DNA of 64,000 nt from Nocardia sp. CDC159 (GCF_023740735.1 NZ_JAMRXH010000010.1:62001-126000), one strand, 5' to 3'; shown: positions 49,908-59,732, counted from the stretch's first letter. The notes: generated by a model from the letters alone, not told the origin. Program-made: numbers and translations.

Positions 49908-51119
49908 ATGGCAGTCAAGACACTTCAGGATCTGCTGTCCGAGGGTGTCGAGGGTCGGGGCGTGCTGGTGCGCTCCGACCTGAACGTCCCCCTCGACAAC
50001 GGCGTCATCACCGACCCGGGCCGCATCGTCGCCTCGGTCCCCACCATCAAGGCGCTGGCCGAGGCCGGCGCCAAGGTGATCGTGACCGCCCACCTGGGCC
50101 GCCCGAAGGGCGAGCCCGACCCGAAGCTGTCGCTGGCCCCGGTCGCGGCGAAGCTGTCGGAGGAGCTGGGCCGCAATGTGCAGCTCGCCGGTGATGTGGT
50201 CGGCCAGGACGCGCTCGCGCGTTCGGAGGGCCTGACCGACGGCGATGTGCTGCTGCTGGAGAACATCCGCTTCGATCCCCGCGAGACCAGCAAGGACGAC
50301 GCCGAGCGCGGCAAGCTGGCCCGGGCCCTGGTCGAATTGGTCGGCGACGACGGCGCTTTCGTCTCCGACGGGTTCGGCGTGGTGCACCGCAAGCAGGCCT
50401 CGGTCTACGACGTGGCCAAGCTGCTGCCGCACTACGCGGGCGGTCTGGTCGCCACCGAGGTCGAGGTGCTGAAGAAGCTGACCAGCGATCCGGAGCGGCC
50501 GTATGCCGTCGTCCTGGGCGGCTCGAAGGTCTCCGACAAGCTCGCGGTGATCGAGGCGCTGGCCCCCAAGGTCGACACCCTGGTGATCGGCGGCGGCATG
50601 TGCTTCACCTTCCTTGCGGCCCAGGGCCTTTCGGTGGGCACCTCGCTGCTGCAGGAGGAGATGGTCGACACCTGCAAGAAGCTGCTGGAGACCTACGGCG
50701 ACGTCATCCACCTGCCCCGCGACATCGTGGTGGCCGACAAGTTCGCCGCCGACGCGGAGTCGAAGGTCTTGCCCGCCAACGAGATTCCCGATGGCTGGAT
50801 GGGCCTGGACATCGGCCCGGAGTCGGTCGACCGGTTCGGCGCGCTGCTCACCGAGGCGAAGACGGTGTTCTGGAACGGCCCGATGGGCGTGTTCGAGTTC
50901 GAGAAGTTCGCCGCGGGCACCCGCGGTGTCGCCGAGGCGATCGTGACGGCCACCGGTAAGGGGGCGTTCACGGTGGTCGGGGGCGGCGACTCGGCCGCGG
51001 CCGTGCGCACCCTCGGCCTGCCCGAGGACGGTTTCTCGCATATCTCCACCGGCGGCGGCGCGTCGCTGGAATACCTGGAGGGCAAGGAACTTCCGGGCAT
51101 CGCGGTGCTGGAGGACTGA
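49908..51119 (+). CDS. pgk: Phosphoglycerate kinase
   Basis: 403 residues. Two Rossmann-like halves: 'VLVRSDLNVPLDNGVI', 'VTAHLGRPKGEPDPKLSLAPVA', 'LLENIRFDPRETS', and the C-terminal ATP-binding 'GGSKVSDKLAVIEAL' and 'TVVGGGDSAAAVRTLG'. It makes ATP from 1,3-bisphosphoglycerate. 4 bp after gap, 3 bp before tpiA. Confidence 0.97.
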   Translation: MAVKTLQDLLSEGVEGRGVLVRSDLNVPLDNGVITDPGRIVASVPTIKALAEAGAKVIVTAHLGRPKGEPDPKLSLAPVAAKLSEELGRNVQLAGDVVGQDALARSEGLTDGDVLLLENIRFDPRETSKDDAERGKLARALVELVGDDGAFVSDGFGVVHRKQASVYDVAKLLPHYAGGLVATEVEVLKKLTSDPERPYAVVLGGSKVSDKLAVIEALAPKVDTLVIGGGMCFTFLAAQGLSVGTSLLQEEMVDTCKKLLETYGDVIHLPRDIVVADKFAADAESKVLPANEIPDGWMGLDIGPESVDRFGALLTEAKTVFWNGPMGVFEFEKFAAGTRGVAEAIVTATGKGAFTVVGGGDSAAAVRTLGLPEDGFSHISTGGGASLEYLEGKELPGIAVLED

Positions 51120-51122
51120 GCC

Positions 51123-51908
51123 ATGGCGCGTAAACCCCTCATCGCCGGCAACTGGAAGATGAACCTCAACCACCTCGAGGCCATCGCCCTGGTGCAGAAG
51201 ATCGCCTTCGCGCTGCCGGACAAGTACTTCGACAAGGTCGACGTCACGGTGATCCCGCCGTTCACCGACATCCGCAGTGTGCAGACGCTGGTGGAGGGCG
51301 ATCGGCTGCTGATCACCTATGGCGCGCAGGACGTCTCGGTGCACGACTCCGGCGCGTACACCGGCGAGATCAGTGCGTCCATGCTGGCCAAGCTGGGCTG
51401 CACCTTCGTCGTGGTCGGGCACTCGGAGCGGCGGCAGTACCACACCGAGGACGATTCCGTCGTGCTGGCCAAGGCCAAGCAGGTGCTGAAGAACGGCATG
51501 ACCCCGATCGTCTGCATCGGCGAGGGTCTCAACGTCCGCGAGTCGCAGACGCACGTCGCCTACAACCTCGAGCAGTTGCGCGGTTCGCTCAAGGGCCTGA
51601 CGGCCGAGGAGATCTCGAAGGTCGTCATCGCCTACGAGCCCGTATGGGCCATCGGCACCGGCCGGGTCGCGACCCCGTCGGACGCGCAGGAGGTGTGCGG
51701 CGCCATCCGCGCCGAACTGGCCGAGCTGGCCGATCCGGAGGTCGCCGCGAGCGTGCGCGTCCTCTACGGCGGTTCGGTCAACGCGAAAAACGTCGGTGAG
51801 CTGGTCGCCCAGACCGACGTCGACGGCGCCCTGGTCGGCGGTGCGTCGCTCAAGGGCGACGAATTCGCCACCCTCTCGGCGATCGCCGCGGGCGGTCCCC
51901 TGCCCTGA
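51123..51908 (+). CDS. tpiA: Triosephosphate isomerase
   Basis: 261 residues, TIM barrel. Lys in AGNWKMN, catalytic His in VVGHSERR and Glu in AYEPVWAIGTG, phosphate loop GGSVNAKN. ATG 51123. Normally followed by secG in mycobacteria; here a hairpin and five unrelated genes follow. Confidence 0.97.
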   Translation: MARKPLIAGNWKMNLNHLEAIALVQKIAFALPDKYFDKVDVTVIPPFTDIRSVQTLVEGDRLLITYGAQDVSVHDSGAYTGEISASMLAKLGCTFVVVGHSERRQYHTEDDSVVLAKAKQVLKNGMTPIVCIGEGLNVRESQTHVAYNLEQLRGSLKGLTAEEISKVVIAYEPVWAIGTGRVATPSDAQEVCGAIRAELAELADPEVAASVRVLYGGSVNAKNVGELVAQTDVDGALVGGASLKGDEFATLSAIAAGGPLP

Positions 51909-51923
51909 TCGGCTGAAGACCGG

Positions 51924-51957
51924 ACGGCCCGGTATCGCTCGCGCGATACCGGGCCGT
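51924..51957 (+). terminator. Strong hairpin after tpiA
   Basis: Perfect 15-bp stem (51924-51938 with 51943-51957, outer bases ACGG/CCGT) and a TCGC tetraloop. No T tract. It lies between tpiA and the converging methyltransferase stop, so it may work on both strands. Confidence 0.75.
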
Positions 51958-51988
51958 AGTCGGTTCGGCCGCCGGTCGGTCGATGCGG

Positions 51989-52801
51989 TTACGGGATGCG
52001 CGCGACCGCACCGAGCATGGAGACCGCCTCGGGACGCGGGTGGGCCCGCCAGCCCTCCGGTCGCCAGGCCATGATCGATCCGATGCCCGGGGGTTCGATC
52101 TCGAGGCCGTCGAAGAAGGGGGCGAATTCGGCCGTGGAGCGTAGTCGGAACGGAATGCCGCTGCGTTTGTTGGCTTCCTCGCTCTCGGCGATGTCCTCGG
52201 GGGTGAGGTGGTCGCTGGTCGCATGGCTCATCACCAGGTAGCTGCCCGACGGCAGCGCCCGGCACAGCTCGCGGACCAGTTCGTAGGGCTGCTCCTCGTC
52301 GACGATGAAGTGCATGACCGCCACCAGCATCAGTGCCACCGGCCGGGTGAGGTCGAGGGTGGCGAGCAGGTCCGGATGGTGGAGGATGGTTTGGGGCTCG
52401 CGCACGTCGGCCTCGAGATAGGCGGTCTTGCCCTCGGGGGCGCTGTTGAGCAGGGTGCGGGCGTGCACGGCCACGATCGGGTCGTTGTCGACGTAGACGA
52501 TGCGCGAATCCGGCGCGATGTCCTGCGCGATCTCGTGCACATTGCCCGCGGTCGGCAGGCCCGTGCCGATGTCGAGATACTGCCGGATCCCGGCCTCGGC
52601 GGCCAGGAAGGTCACCACGCGGCGCAGGAACGCGCGATTCTCCAGGGCGGAGAACTGCACGCTGGGGAACGCCTCCGCGACGAGCTCGGCCGATTCCCGG
52701 TCGGCCTCGAAATTGTCCTTACCGCCCAGCCAATAGTCGTATCGGCGGGCCGGATGCGGTTTCGACACGTCAATTCCGGGCGGCGCCCATTCGGAGTCCA
52801 C
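51989..52801 (-). CDS. SAM-dependent methyltransferase (DUF574 / Methyltransf_19 family)
   Basis: 270 residues. The start 'WAPPGIDVSKPHPARRYDYWLGGKDNFEADRE' is the family hallmark, followed by motif I in 'QYLDIGTGLPTAGNVHEIAQ' and the acidic 'IVYVDNDPIVAVHARTLL'. These are common in actinobacteria, often near regulators or secondary metabolism; the substrate is unknown. It is divergent from the P450 gene with a 92-bp gap. ATG at 52801. Confidence 0.9.
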   Translation of the reverse strand: MDSEWAPPGIDVSKPHPARRYDYWLGGKDNFEADRESAELVAEAFPSVQFSALENRAFLRRVVTFLAAEAGIRQYLDIGTGLPTAGNVHEIAQDIAPDSRIVYVDNDPIVAVHARTLLNSAPEGKTAYLEADVREPQTILHHPDLLATLDLTRPVALMLVAVMHFIVDEEQPYELVRELCRALPSGSYLVMSHATSDHLTPEDIAESEEANKRSGIPFRLRSTAEFAPFFDGLEIEPPGIGSIMAWRPEGWRAHPRPEAVSMLGAVARIP

Positions 52802-52893
52802 TTACGCCCCTTTCCTCTCGACTACTGTGATCCTGTCAGCGCGAATTCGCGAACCGGGTAGCGACACCGCCGCGCTCATGGAAGGCTCGGTCA

Positions 52894-54072
52894 ATGCAAT
52901 TGCAGTACAGCCCTTACGATTTCGACGTTCACGACGACCCGTACCCGTACTACGCCCGGCTGCGGGCCGAGGCGCCGGTGTTCCGGAACGAGGTCGACGA
53001 CTTCTGGGCGTTGTCGCGGCACGCCGATGTGCTGGCGGCGTTTCGGGATTCCGATCGCTTCTCCAGCCGCAACGGCCTCCGGATGGAGCCCGCGTTCTGG
53101 GGCCCGCAGGCCGAGCAGTTCTTCTCGTTCGTGGCCATGGATCCACCCAAGCACACCCGGCTGCGCGGGCTGGTGACCAAGGCGTTCACCCAGCGCCGGG
53201 TGCTGTCGCTGGAGCCGCGGGTGCGCGAGATCGCGCGCGGGCTGCTGGAGCCGCTGCTCGAACGCGGCTCGTTCGACCTGATGAGCGAGTTCGCCGGACC
53301 GTTCCCGACGCATGTGATCTCCGAACTCGTGGGTGTGCCGGAGGCCGACCGCGAGCTGGTTCTGCGGCTCGGCATGGAGATCATGTACACCGATGAGGAG
53401 TCTACCGACCTTCGTCCGGAGGCGATGCAGGCGATCGGTGCGCTGGTCGGCTACTACACCGAGCTGACCATCGAGCGCAGCAAGCGGCGCGGCGACGATC
53501 TGCTGTCCGGATTGCTGGACGCGGCCGACGGCGCGGACCGGCTGACCCCGGAGGAGATCGTCGGCGTGCTGATCCTGCTGATCGGCGCGGGCATCGAGAC
53601 CACGATGCTGACGCTGGGCAATCTCTGGTACGCCGGATGGGAGCATCCCGATCAGCGTCGGCAGGGCTTCGACGGTCGCCTCGACGCGTTCATCGCCGAG
53701 GGGATGCGCTACGACCCCGCGACCCAGTCGAATCTGCGCACTACCACCGAGGAGATCGAGCTGCACGGCGTGCGCATCCCGGCCGAGTCCCGCATCCTGC
53801 TGCTGTCCGGCTCGGCCAATCGCGATCCGGAGGTCTTCGAGCATCCGGACGCCTTCGACCTGGATCGCGATACCAGTGCGTCGCTGGTCTTCGGCAGCGG
53901 CCGCCACCACTGCCTCGGCTCCAATCTGGGCCTGCTGGAACTGCGGGTGGCGCTGCAGGAGATCGCCGCCCGGGTGGCCGACTACGAGATCGATCCGGCC
54001 GGGACGAAACGAGTGCACGCGTCCAACAACCGCGGCTTCGCCTCGGTGCCGACCACGATCAAGACTCGCTGA
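52894..54072 (+). CDS. Cytochrome P450
   Basis: 392 residues, soluble bacterial size. I-helix 'LLIGAGIETTML' (Thr for oxygen activation), K-helix ExxR at Glu269-Arg272 (EGMR), and heme loop FGSGRHHCLGSNLG with Cys340 as the thiolate ligand. It needs a ferredoxin and reductase from elsewhere. ATG 52894 with GGAAGG 8 nt upstream. It might act with the divergent methyltransferase in tailoring a small molecule, which is inference. Confidence 0.94.
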   Translation: MQLQYSPYDFDVHDDPYPYYARLRAEAPVFRNEVDDFWALSRHADVLAAFRDSDRFSSRNGLRMEPAFWGPQAEQFFSFVAMDPPKHTRLRGLVTKAFTQRRVLSLEPRVREIARGLLEPLLERGSFDLMSEFAGPFPTHVISELVGVPEADRELVLRLGMEIMYTDEESTDLRPEAMQAIGALVGYYTELTIERSKRRGDDLLSGLLDAADGADRLTPEEIVGVLILLIGAGIETTMLTLGNLWYAGWEHPDQRRQGFDGRLDAFIAEGMRYDPATQSNLRTTTEEIELHGVRIPAESRILLLSGSANRDPEVFEHPDAFDLDRDTSASLVFGSGRHHCLGSNLGLLELRVALQEIAARVADYEIDPAGTKRVHASNNRGFASVPTTIKTR

Positions 54073-54166
54073 CCGCACCCGAACCGGTCGGCCCGGCGAT
54101 GCCGTTGCGCCGCACCGCATCACGCCCGGGGGTTCGGGGATGCTGGACCGGATCCAGAGGGGCACT

Positions 54167-54197
54167 GGTCCGTGCCGATCGGCGATCGGCACGGACC
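54167..54197. terminator. Bidirectional hairpin between P450 and E1 genes
   Basis: Perfect 14-bp arms with a 3-nt loop (GGC), between converging stops at 54072 and 54214. Confidence 0.72.
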
Positions 54198-54213
54198 CGG
54201 TGGCGCGGGCGGC

Positions 54214-56949
54214 CTACGGTCGGGCGATGACCCGATCGTCGGGCTCGGCGGCGGGGCGCTCGACCAGCCGCTGTGCCGCCGTCTCGATCGTGGACTCGTC
54301 CAGCAGCACCGCCGCGGTGGCGGGACCGAGCGGGACGAAGCTGTCGACGCTGGTGACTCGGGCGATCGGCCCGGTGAAGCCGCCGTCGAGGAGGGCGGCG
54401 CAGACCGATTCGGAAACGCCTCCGCTGCGGCGGGTTTCGTCGGCGACGAGCACCCGGCCGGTGGCGTGGGCGTGCCGCAGCAGATCGTCGGTGGGCAGGG
54501 GGCTGAGCCAGCGCAGGTCCAGAACGCGGGCCGCGACGCCGCGCTCGGCGAGTCGGCGGGCCGCGCGCAGGCTCATGCGAACGCCGTTGGCGAAGGTGAC
54601 GATGGTCAGATCCGCGCCGTCGCCGTAGATCCGGGCGCGGCCGATGTCGACCGGATCGCCGGAGACCGGTGCGAGCCAGTCGTCGTCACCGGATTCGTAC
54701 AGATCGCGGGTGTGATAGAGGGCGATCGGTTCCAGGTACACGCACACCCGCCCGTCCACCCGCGCCGCCGATACGCAGGTCCGCAGCATCGCGGCCGCGT
54801 CGTCGGCGCGAGCGGGGGAGGCGACCACGACGCCGGGGATGTCGCGCAGCGCGGCAACCGAATCGTCGTTGTGGAAGTGACCGCCGAACCCCTTCTGATA
54901 GGCGTATCCGGCGATCCGGACGACCATGGGATTGCGATACCGCCCACCCGAGAAGAATCGCAGCGTCGCGGCCTCGCCCCGGATCTGATCCAGCGCGTTG
55001 TGCACATAGGCCAGATACTGGATCTCCGGAATCGGCACGAACCCCGCCAGCCCCGCCCCCAACGCGGTCCCCAGCACACTCTGCTCGTCGAGCAACGTAT
55101 CGAACACCCGCCCCCGCCCGAACGTCTTCTGCAACCCCTTGGTCACCCCGTACACGCCACCCTTGCGCCCGACATCCTCCCCGAACACCAGAATGTCCCC
55201 ATCCCGCTCCAGCAGCGCCCCCAATGTGTGATTGATCGCCTGCGCCAGCGTCATCGAATCCGCTACCCGCGCAGCGTAATTCGCCCCACCCGCGACTGCC
55301 CGTCGCCCGCCCCGCGCCGAACCACCGCTTCGAAGCGAAACCGTATTCCCCGCATCGCCATTCCCGATCCGGCCGGCCACGCCACCGGCCGCGCCGGAAC
55401 CCCCGCCACTTGGCCTCGCGATTCCGCGGACCACCTCGCTACCCGCGAAGCCCGCCTTGCGGGGGTCATCGGTCGCTTCGGTTTGCGGGCCGCCCGCGCT
55501 CCCGGCGCTACGGTTGCCGGTCGCGTCGGTCCGTGCGGCGCGCGCTTCGGCGTGGCCGCTGGTTGCGCTGGTTTCGATGCCGCTTGCGCTCTCGGCGCTG
55601 TTGCCGGTTGCGGTCGATGTGCCTGTGGCGGAGTCCCACAGCCCGGCAACGGGGTTGGCGGTGGATTCGGCGGCGTCGCCCGCGGCGGCCACCGAGCTGC
55701 CCGGGCGGACCGGTGGTAGGTCGAAGCCGTTGGCTCCGTGGGCGGCTCGATCGTTGTCGGTGGGGTCGGGTGCGGCCGCGTGCAGCGTGTCGAGTCGGGC
55801 CGTGCGCAGGGCGTCCTCGCGGACCGCGGCCGGGTGGCTGGGGGCCAGGGGGGCGATCACCTCCGCGGTGGTGCTCAGTTTGCGTTCGTCGGCGACGCGG
55901 GCCGCGGTCTCGATGACCTGGGCCGCGATCGAGTCGTAGCGTTCGAGGATCTGGTCGGGGGTGGCGGCGCCGGATTCGACCAGGAGGGCCGCCGTGGCCG
56001 CGACCGGGTCGCGGGACAGGTCGGCGGTGATGTCGGCGGCGCGGCGGTAGGCCGATTCGACATCGGATCCGGCGTGGCCGAGTAGGCGGACGGTGCGCAG
56101 ACGAAGGAAGGCGGGGCGGCGGTGTTCGCGGACCCAGCGGGCCGCCTCGGCGGAAACCTCCAGGGCCGCAAGCAGTTCCGAGCCGTCGGCGGTGAAATAT
56201 CGCAGGCCGGGGCGAGAGCCGTAGGCGTGTTCGATCCAGTCGGTGGGGGTGGGGACACTGATGCCGATGCCGTTGTCCTCGCAGACGAACAGCACCGGCA
56301 TCGGAACCTGCTGGTAGGCGGTGTGGATCGCGGCGTTGACGGCGCCGGTGGCGGTGGAGTGGTTGGCCGAGGCGTCGCCGAAGGTGCACAGCACCACCGC
56401 ATCGGTGGGCCATTCGCTACGCAGACCCAGTCGTTCGGCGCGGTCGAGGGCGAAGCCCAGGCCGACGGCGCGCGGTAGATGCGAGGCGATGGTCGACGTT
56501 TGCGGAATCACCGCCGCGGGCTGGGAGCCGAAAACCTTGTGCCGTCCACCGGATATCGGATCGGCGGCCGCGGCGACCACGCCGAGCAGCACGTCGCGAA
56601 TCGGATCCAGGCCGGGCACTCGGCGGCAGCGGTGGACGAAGAACGCACCCGAACGATAGTGCAGCAGCGCGGGATCGGTGGTGCGCAGCGCGGCCGCCAG
56701 CGCCACATTGCCCTCGTGACCCGACGAGCCGATGCTGTAGTACCCGCGCCCGGCCGCGGTCAGGCGGCGCGCGGCCAGATCGAGATGGCGGCTGGTGGCC
56801 TGTGCGTCGAACAGCTCCAGACAGGTCAGACCCGTGTACGGGCTGCCCGTCCGGATGGGGTCGGTGGCGGCGCGGCGGGGTCCGGGGGTCGCCGCCTGCA
56901 CCGCCTCGCGAAACCGTCGATCCAGTTCTGCTTCTCGTTCGTTGATCAC
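54214..56949 (-). CDS. Fused alpha-beta E1 subunit of a thiamine diphosphate 2-oxoacid dehydrogenase
   Basis: 911 residues. The alpha half (about 1-385) has the ThDP motif 'CTFGDASANHSTATGAVNAA' and 'YYSIGSSGHEGN'. The beta half (about 557-911) has 'VFGEDVGRKGGVYGVTKGLQKTFGRGRVFDT' and 'PFVPLGPATAAVLL'-like endings. Between them, about 393-556 is a disordered linker rich in Ala, Gly, Ser and Thr. It resembles branched-chain or acetoin-type E1 enzymes, which feed an E2 lipoyl transferase. No E2 or E3 is nearby, so the partner is unlinked. GTG at 56949. Confidence 0.88.
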   Translation of the reverse strand: MINEREAELDRRFREAVQAATPGPRRAATDPIRTGSPYTGLTCLELFDAQATSRHLDLAARRLTAAGRGYYSIGSSGHEGNVALAAALRTTDPALLHYRSGAFFVHRCRRVPGLDPIRDVLLGVVAAAADPISGGRHKVFGSQPAAVIPQTSTIASHLPRAVGLGFALDRAERLGLRSEWPTDAVVLCTFGDASANHSTATGAVNAAIHTAYQQVPMPVLFVCEDNGIGISVPTPTDWIEHAYGSRPGLRYFTADGSELLAALEVSAEAARWVREHRRPAFLRLRTVRLLGHAGSDVESAYRRAADITADLSRDPVAATAALLVESGAATPDQILERYDSIAAQVIETAARVADERKLSTTAEVIAPLAPSHPAAVREDALRTARLDTLHAAAPDPTDNDRAAHGANGFDLPPVRPGSSVAAAGDAAESTANPVAGLWDSATGTSTATGNSAESASGIETSATSGHAEARAARTDATGNRSAGSAGGPQTEATDDPRKAGFAGSEVVRGIARPSGGGSGAAGGVAGRIGNGDAGNTVSLRSGGSARGGRRAVAGGANYAARVADSMTLAQAINHTLGALLERDGDILVFGEDVGRKGGVYGVTKGLQKTFGRGRVFDTLLDEQSVLGTALGAGLAGFVPIPEIQYLAYVHNALDQIRGEAATLRFFSGGRYRNPMVVRIAGYAYQKGFGGHFHNDDSVAALRDIPGVVVASPARADDAAAMLRTCVSAARVDGRVCVYLEPIALYHTRDLYESGDDDWLAPVSGDPVDIGRARIYGDGADLTIVTFANGVRMSLRAARRLAERGVAARVLDLRWLSPLPTDDLLRHAHATGRVLVADETRRSGGVSESVCAALLDGGFTGPIARVTSVDSFVPLGPATAAVLLDESTIETAAQRLVERPAAEPDDRVIARP

Positions 56950-57008
56950 ATCTCCAATAATGTTGTGTCGCAGCGGCCTGTGGGCCGAAATTTTTCCATC
57001 GGATCGGA

Positions 57009-57794
57009 TCAGTCCTGGGCGCGCAGCACGAGGCCGGTGTTGTTGCCGTCGTTGCGCAGGGTGAGGGTGTCGGCATCGATCGTGGCGCGGGTCTTGCCGT
57101 CGAGCGCCTCGAGCACCTGCCGCTCCACCTCCATCACCTCGGGTTCGCAGGCCATCCGGGTGGTTGCGATCCGGAAGGTGATCTCCTGGCCACCCGCCGC
57201 GATCGCGGCCGTTCCGGTCATCCGGTTGCAGCCCGCACTACCGCTGACCTGTCCGTCGGCGCCGATGGTGAGATTGGGTTTCGCCTGCTCCAAGACCTGT
57301 GAGGTGATCTGGCCGTTGGGCCGCACCAGCGTCGTCACCGTCCAGGCGGTGCCGGTGAGCGGCCGATCGGGCTGGGCCACCTTCTTGTCCAGCATGGTGA
57401 CCGTACTGCCGTTGCCGGTCAGGGTGAGCGTGCTGCCGTCCAGCTTCCAGGTCGGCGCGGACTGCAGCAGTCCGGTCTGCCAGCCGTCGGCCCCGCCGCG
57501 TTCACCCGGGCAGCCCATCATCGTGGTCGCCAGTCCGGACACCCGCAGCACCGCGCCGTCGAATTCGACCGGGCCGCTGCTGGTATTGCATCCGGCCTGC
57601 GCGGATATTCGCCCGTCGGCGAAGGTCAGCACCAGCGGGCCGCCACCGGGGATCGCGGCGCCCTCGACCTTGGTGGAGACAAAGGTGTGGCCCATCGGCG
57701 TCGGCCCGTCGGAGTGGTCGTGGTCCGACGAGCATCCGATCACCAAACCCGCGATCGCCATGAGCGGCATCCAGCGCAGCGAAATGGCCGACAT
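57009..57794 (-). CDS. Lipoprotein with two META (HslJ-like) domains
   Basis: 261 residues from ATG 57794. The signal 'LRWMPLMAIAGLVIGC' ends in a lipobox Cys. Two META repeats follow (about 38-130 and 145-258), each with the 'GCNxxxG' strand (AGCNTSSG; AGCNRMTG) and a second Cys (MMGCPGE; RMACEPE). META domains occur in surface and stress proteins of unclear role. His/Asp-rich 'SSDHDHSDG' follows the lipid Cys. The reading frame extends upstream to 58019, but without a ribosome site, so the shorter form is used. Confidence 0.85.
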   Translation of the reverse strand: MSAISLRWMPLMAIAGLVIGCSSDHDHSDGPTPMGHTFVSTKVEGAAIPGGGPLVLTFADGRISAQAGCNTSSGPVEFDGAVLRVSGLATTMMGCPGERGGADGWQTGLLQSAPTWKLDGSTLTLTGNGSTVTMLDKKVAQPDRPLTGTAWTVTTLVRPNGQITSQVLEQAKPNLTIGADGQVSGSAGCNRMTGTAAIAAGGQEITFRIATTRMACEPEVMEVERQVLEALDGKTRATIDADTLTLRNDGNNTGLVLRAQD

Positions 57795-58077
57795 GTGGCG
57801 ATCGTAGCCGCGGTGCGGGCGGGTGAACCCGCGATCGCGATCCGGCGATTCGCGCCCCCGGGTGGCCTCGCCACTCGAAAGGTATGGACGCGTCGGCGGA
57901 CCGCTGCTGGAGGGGCGGATGGGGCTCGCGACGGACCGGGCCGGGCTCGGGTCACCGATGCCGTGCGCCCGGGCCCGGAAGCGGTGCGCTCGCATCCCGA
58001 GGCGCCCGGGGGCTCTCATTCCGAGGCTTCGGGCTCGCGTCCCGGGTCCTCCCGACGGCTCTGACTACGCTCCGACT
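57795..58077. other. 283-bp intergenic region between META and MFS genes
   Basis: GC-rich with loose Ser/Arg/Gly-coding shadows on both strands and an imperfect repeat (CCCGAGGC / TCCGAGGC) near 57990-58025. It carries the divergent promoters; the MFS -10 box is at 58066. No gene is supported. Confidence 0.5.
58066..58071 (+). promoter_or_regulatory. -10 hexamer TACGCT of a probable leaderless MFS gene
   Basis: It ends 6 nt before ATG 58078. Confidence 0.5.
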
Positions 58078-59694
58078 ATGACCGCACCGCCGACCGCACC
58101 CGTATCCACCTGGGCGCCCTTGGCCTCGCGCGTGTACCGGGCATTGTGGATCGCGCAGCTGGTCTCCAACCTCGGCACCTGGATGCAGACGGTCGGCGCG
58201 CAGTGGCTGCTGGTCGACGAGCGGAATGCCGAGACGCTGGTCTCGCTGGTGCAGACCGCCACGACGCTGCCGGTGATGCTGCTGTCCATCCCCTCGGGGG
58301 TGCTCGCCGATCTGCTCGATCGCCGCCGACTGCTGATCGGCGCGCAGTCGGCCATGGCGGTCTGCGCGGGGGTGCTGACGGTGGTGACGGCCACCGGGGC
58401 GATCACCCCGGGCGTGCTGTTGACGCTGCTGTTCCTGCTCGGTGTCGGGCAGGCGATGACCGCGCCCGCCTGGCAGGCCATCCAGCCGGAGTTGGTGGCG
58501 CGCAACCAGATTCCGGCGGCCGCGGCGCTGGGCAGTATGAGCCAGAACGTGGGCCGCGCGGTCGGGCCCGCGATCGCCGGGGCGTTGGTGTCGCTGGTCG
58601 GGCCGACGCTGGTGTTCGCGGTGAACGCCGCCTCGTTCCTCGGGGTGGTCGCGGTGCTGGTCGCCTGGCGGCGGCCCGCGACCGATCAGGACCTGCCCGC
58701 CGAGCGCCCGATCGCGGCCCTGCAGACCGGGCTGCGGTTCATCCGCGCCGCGCCCGCGATCCGGCGGGTGCTGGTGCGATCGATCCTGTTCATCGGCCCG
58801 GCCAGTGCGCTGTGGGCGCTGCTGCCGGTGGTCGCCCACGCCCGGCTCGGGCTGTCCTCGTCGGGGTACGGCCTGCTGCTGGGTGCGCTGGGGGTGGGCG
58901 CGGTCGGCGGCGCGACCCAGCTGGCGCGGCTGCGGCGCGCGCTGAGCCCGACCCGCCTGCTGGCGCTGGCTGCGGTGCTGTTCGGCGCGGCGACGGTGGC
59001 CGCGGCGGTGGCGCCGTCGGCGTGGATGGTGCTGGTGGCGTTGGTGTTCGGTGGGTTCGCGTGGCTCACCGCGCTGTCGACGATGAATTCGATCATGCAG
59101 CTGCTGTTGCCCGCGTGGGTGCGGGCGCGCGGGCTGTCGGTGTATCAGCTGGTGTTCATGGGCGGGCAGGCGGTCGGTGCGCTGGTGTGGGGCGTGGTGG
59201 CCGGGGCGTTCGGGACGGCGGTCGCGCTGTGGTGCGCCGCCGCCCTGCTGGGACTGTGCGCGGTGAGCACGCTGTGGCTGCCGGTGCGGGTGACCGCCCT
59301 CGACACCACGCCCGCCGCGTACTGGCCCGAACCGGAGCTCGAGATCGAACCCGACCCCGAGGACGGGCCGGTGCTGGTGCTGGTGACCTATCACGTCCCC
59401 GACGAGGCGGCCGCCGACTTCGCCGCGGCCATGGCCCGGGTGGGTCGCTCCCGCCAGCGCACGGGTGCGATGGAGTGGCGGCTCTATCGCGATGTCGGCG
59501 CGGTCGATCGTTATATCGAGGCGTTCGTGGTGCGGTCCTGGGAGGAGCATATGCGCCAGCATCAAGTGCGGCTGACCGCCCAGGACCGGCTGGCCGAGGA
59601 CGAGATCGAGCGCTACACCACCGGGGTGAGCCGCACCCTGCATCTGGTGGCCGTGCCGCCGGTCCAGCCGGTGCGGACATGGCGGCGGGGCTGA
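58078..59694 (+). CDS. MFS exporter (MFS_3/DHA3 type) with C-terminal ABM-like domain
   Basis: 538 residues from ATG 58078. Twelve helices (about 18-420), with 'LWIAQLVSNLGTWMQTVGAQWLLVD' and 'SIPSGVLADLLDRRRLLIG' typical of the enterobactin-exporter group. The last 110 residues ('VLVLVTYHVPDEAAADFAAAMARVGRSRQRTGAMEWRLYRDV...') form a soluble ABM-like barrel, a known fusion in this family. It probably exports a small molecule or drug. Confidence 0.9.
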   Translation: MTAPPTAPVSTWAPLASRVYRALWIAQLVSNLGTWMQTVGAQWLLVDERNAETLVSLVQTATTLPVMLLSIPSGVLADLLDRRRLLIGAQSAMAVCAGVLTVVTATGAITPGVLLTLLFLLGVGQAMTAPAWQAIQPELVARNQIPAAAALGSMSQNVGRAVGPAIAGALVSLVGPTLVFAVNAASFLGVVAVLVAWRRPATDQDLPAERPIAALQTGLRFIRAAPAIRRVLVRSILFIGPASALWALLPVVAHARLGLSSSGYGLLLGALGVGAVGGATQLARLRRALSPTRLLALAAVLFGAATVAAAVAPSAWMVLVALVFGGFAWLTALSTMNSIMQLLLPAWVRARGLSVYQLVFMGGQAVGALVWGVVAGAFGTAVALWCAAALLGLCAVSTLWLPVRVTALDTTPAAYWPEPELEIEPDPEDGPVLVLVTYHVPDEAAADFAAAMARVGRSRQRTGAMEWRLYRDVGAVDRYIEAFVVRSWEEHMRQHQVRLTAQDRLAEDEIERYTTGVSRTLHLVAVPPVQPVRTWRRG

Positions 59695-59732
59695 TCGCCG
59701 TGGCGGATTCGAGGCCCGCGCGGGTGTTTGCA

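Noticed and set aside
57823..58077. N-terminal extension of the MFS exporter
   Set aside because: Low-complexity Arg/Pro-rich translation, and a TANNNT hexamer places the start at 58078.
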